From: Bradyrhizobium manausense
GTDB lineage: Bacteria > Pseudomonadota > Alphaproteobacteria > Rhizobiales > Xanthobacteraceae
Direction: 5' to 3'
NCBI RefSeq assembly: GCF_018129685.1
Contig: NZ_JAFCLG010000001.1
Coordinates: 682,001-746,000 of the forward strand
Length of the DNA stretch: 64,000 bases
Below the pieces are notes generated by a model. It was given only the letters and a program-made list of their open reading frames with translations. It was not told the DNA's origin and searched no databases. The position numbers were made by a program, and so were the translations under genes. This document shows positions 62,075-64,000 of the stretch, piece after piece; position 1 is the stretch's first letter; each line of letters begins with the position of its first letter.

Positions 62075-63409
62075 TCAGTCCGTCGTGACAGCGGTTTCCA
62101 TGTCGGTCGGATCGATCTGCCGGCTCAGCCGCGCGTTGAGTTTGTCGCGATCGAGCTCGCCCTCCCACCAGGCGACGATCACGCAGGCGACGCCGTTGCC
62201 GCAGAGATTGGTAAGCGCGCGGCACTCGCTCATGAACTTGTCGATGCCGAGCACGATCGCCATGCCCGGCACGAGTCGCGGATCGACCACCGCGAGCGTC
62301 GCCGCCAGCGTGATGAAGCCCGCGCCGGTGATGCCGGAGGCGCCCTTAGAGGTCAGCATCGCCACGACCAGGATCGTGAGCTGCTGGCCGAAGGTGAGAT
62401 CGAAGCCGAGCGCCTGGGCGATGAACAGCGTCGCCAGCGTCATGTAGATGTTGGTGCCGTCGAGGTTGAACGAATAACCGGTTGGCACCACGAGGCCGAC
62501 CACCGATTTGGAGCAACCGAGCCGTTCCAGCTTCTCCATCAAGGACGGCAGCGCGCTCTCGGAGGACGAGGTGCCGAGCACGATCAGCAGTTCGTCCTTG
62601 ATGTAGGCCAGGAACTTGAAGATCGAGAAGCCCGCAAAGCGCGCGATGGTGCCGAGCACGATGAAGACGAACAGCGCGGCGGTCAGGTAGAACGTCGCGA
62701 TCAGCCCCATCAGGTTGAGGATCGCGCCGGTGCCGAACTTGCCGATGGTGAAAGCCATCGCGCCGAACGCACCGAGCGGCGCTGCGCGCATCACGATGGA
62801 GATGACGCCGAACACCGCATGCGCCGCATCGTCGATGAAGCTGCGGATCACGTGGCCGCGCTCGCCGAGACCCATGATCGCGAAGCCGAACAGCACCGAG
62901 AACAGCAGCACCTGCAGGATCTCGCCTTGCGCGAAGGCGCCGACCACGGTGTCGGGAATGATGTGCAGGATGAAGTCGACGGATTTCTGCGACTCTGCCT
63001 GTTTGGCGAAACTGGCGACGGCTTGCGCATTGGCCCCGGCGTTGCCAAAGCCCGCGCCCGGCTTGATGAGGTTGCCGATGACGAGACCGATCACCAGCGC
63101 GAAGGTCGAGACGATCTCGAAATAGATCAGCGCCTTCACGCCGATGCGCCCGACCTTCTTCGCATCCTGGATGTGGGCGATACCCGAGACCACGGTGCAG
63201 AAGATGATCGGCGCGATCACCATCTTGATCAGCTTGATGAAGCCATCGCCGAGCGCCTTGATCCAGTCGTTGGTCGCAACCGAGGGCCACAGCCAGCCGA
63301 CGATGGCGCCGAGCACGATGGCGATCAGCACCTGAACGTAGAGAATTTTGTACCACGGCTTGGCCGCGGCAGGCGCGGCCGGTGTCCCGGCCATCGTTGT
63401 CGTTGTCAT
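62075..63409 (-). CDS. dctA: C4-dicarboxylate transporter DctA
   Basis: Symports succinate, fumarate and malate with protons or sodium. 444 aa with eight helices and two re-entrant hairpins. Signatures: [21 protein letters not shown] (Ser-rich hairpin 1), [26 protein letters not shown] and [21 protein letters not shown]. In rhizobia DctA feeds nodule bacteroids; the dctBD regulators are not next to it. It faces the oxidase gene at its 3' end. Confidence 0.95.
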   Translation of the reverse strand: MTTTTMAGTPAAPAAAKPWYKILYVQVLIAIVLGAIVGWLWPSVATNDWIKALGDGFIKLIKMVIAPIIFCTVVSGIAHIQDAKKVGRIGVKALIYFEIVSTFALVIGLVIGNLIKPGAGFGNAGANAQAVASFAKQAESQKSVDFILHIIPDTVVGAFAQGEILQVLLFSVLFGFAIMGLGERGHVIRSFIDDAAHAVFGVISIVMRAAPLGAFGAMAFTIGKFGTGAILNLMGLIATFYLTAALFVFIVLGTIARFAGFSIFKFLAYIKDELLIVLGTSSSESALPSLMEKLERLGCSKSVVGLVVPTGYSFNLDGTNIYMTLATLFIAQALGFDLTFGQQLTILVVAMLTSKGASGITGAGFITLAATLAVVDPRLVPGMAIVLGIDKFMSECRALTNLCGNGVACVIVAWWEGELDRDKLNARLSRQIDPTDMETAVTTD

Positions 63410-63491
63410 TGTTTCCTCCCCCTCAAAGTTAAGAGCCAGCCAAGATCAACTTGGCCGGCCCTGTCAATTGGAACATTCCGTGGAGTGAAAT

Positions 63492-64000
63492 CTAGCCGCG
63501 GCGGTCGATGATCCGGCGCGCCGCCGGCATCAGCGTGGCACCCAGCGCGTTCTTGATGACCGAGGCGGCAATGAACGGCGTGACGCCGACGGCCCAGGCC
63601 TTGTCCGCGCCAAGGCCGATGCCGGTGGCCAGCCAGCCAAAGCCGGCGATGAAAATGACGAGATGGCCGACCGCCATCGCCACAAACAGCAGCGCGATGT
63701 TGCGATCCCAGCCCCGCTCGGCCAGCCAGCCGGTGATGACCGCAGCCGCCACGAAGCCATAGAGATAGCCGGCGGTCGGGCCGACGAGCGGCGCCAACCC
63801 ACCGACCGGACCAGCGAACACCGGCAGCCCCATCGCGCCCTCGGCGAGGTAGGCGATCATGGTTGCGCTGCCAAGGCGCCAGCCATAGCCAGCGCCGATC
63901 ATCAGCACGACCAGGGTCTGCAATGTCATGGGCACGTAAGGCAGCGGCAGGTTCACCTTGGCCGACAGTGTCATCAACGCGGTGCCGAGCGCGATCAGCA
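63492..64000 (-). CDS. bioY: Biotin transporter BioY (5' end outside the window)
   Basis: Substrate-binding membrane subunit of the biotin ECF transporter. About 169 residues are visible. The conserved N-terminal pattern LIALGTALMTLSAKVNLPLPYVPMTLQTLVVLMIGAGYG is present, followed by GLPVFAGPVGGLAPLVGPTAGYLYGFV, a BioY signature, and the ALGATLMPAARRII end. The frame continues past 64000, so the true start is outside. BioMN genes are not visible. Confidence 0.92.
   Translation of the reverse strand, partial: LIALGTALMTLSAKVNLPLPYVPMTLQTLVVLMIGAGYGWRLGSATMIAYLAEGAMGLPVFAGPVGGLAPLVGPTAGYLYGFVAAAVITGWLAERGWDRNIALLFVAMAVGHLVIFIAGFGWLATGIGLGADKAWAVGVTPFIAASVIKNALGATLMPAARRIIDRRG

Noticed and set aside
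1..64000. tRNA, rRNA, other structured RNA, prophage and insertion-sequence genes
   Set aside because: I looked for tRNA T-loop signatures, rRNA blocks, transposase and integrase motifs and saw none; a covariance-model scan would be needed to exclude small RNAs.

Overview
The window is high-GC chromosomal DNA from an alphaproteobacterium, most likely Bradyrhizobium or a close relative in the Nitrobacteraceae. The evidence is the protein style throughout, the RF2 gene with its frameshift site, an iron-control-element-like motif before sufB, Omp25-type porins with the AADLAARPY signal junction, a class I PHA synthase, and two palindromic intergenic elements of the kind common in Bradyrhizobium. 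Nearly all of it is core genome. I found no rRNA, tRNA, phage, transposase or CRISPR array.

Layout. 1-7 kb: homoserine dehydrogenase (cut by the left edge) behind an AlaC-type aminotransferase, a small lipoprotein, PHA synthase phaC, a MAPEG protein, a methyltransferase, argC and a PaiB-type FMN-binding protein. 7-14 kb: a DedA protein, topoisomerase IV subunit parE, and two small outer-membrane beta-barrels around an SDR oxidoreductase. 14-23 kb: a FAD monooxygenase, an exported caspase-like protein, an AraC regulator, a RhlE-type helicase, a diguanylate cyclase, two tandem FabA-like dehydratases that both start at TTG, and a TfoX-N protein. 23-30.3 kb: a complete leftward SUF iron-sulfur cluster operon (second cysteine desulfurase, sufB, C, D, S, T, A) with an Irr-box-like motif before sufB and a palindromic repeat between sufB and sufC. 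30.3-39.7 kb: an acyltransferase divergent from a frameshifted LytTR regulator, then a hydrolase, DUF1697, an SMR transporter, a GST behind three operator-like palindromes, anmK/tyrS, an MFS transporter and DoxX. 39.7-50 kb: a giant AsmA/YhdP-like protein, a peroxiredoxin with a basic tail, an M23 peptidase, a solute-binding protein, a hydroxyisobutyrate-dehydrogenase-like enzyme and prfB. 50-58 kb: PBP1A, AmiC and RNase E with a histidine/aspartate-rich insert and a 700-bp leader. 58-64 kb: a XRE-cupin regulator divergent from an amidase, a small protein and a DadA-like oxidase, then dctA and bioY (cut by the right edge).

Functional links. The suf block supplies Fe-S clusters and is probably iron-regulated. 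prfB, PBP1A, AmiC, the M23 peptidase, AnmK and the AsmA-like protein are translation and envelope functions. The XRE regulator, amidase and amino-acid oxidase look like a small catabolic unit for amide or amino-acid substrates.

I did not see an obvious new multi-gene system. The observations most worth following up are local: the LytTR gene broken at a run of six G, the three ATGCANTTGCAT-type palindromes before the GST gene, the SMR transporter with Asp at the invariant Glu position, the tandem FabA-like pair, the His/Asp-rich insert of RNase E with a possible leader peptide upstream, and the 13-bp tandem repeat that carries the amidase stop codon.
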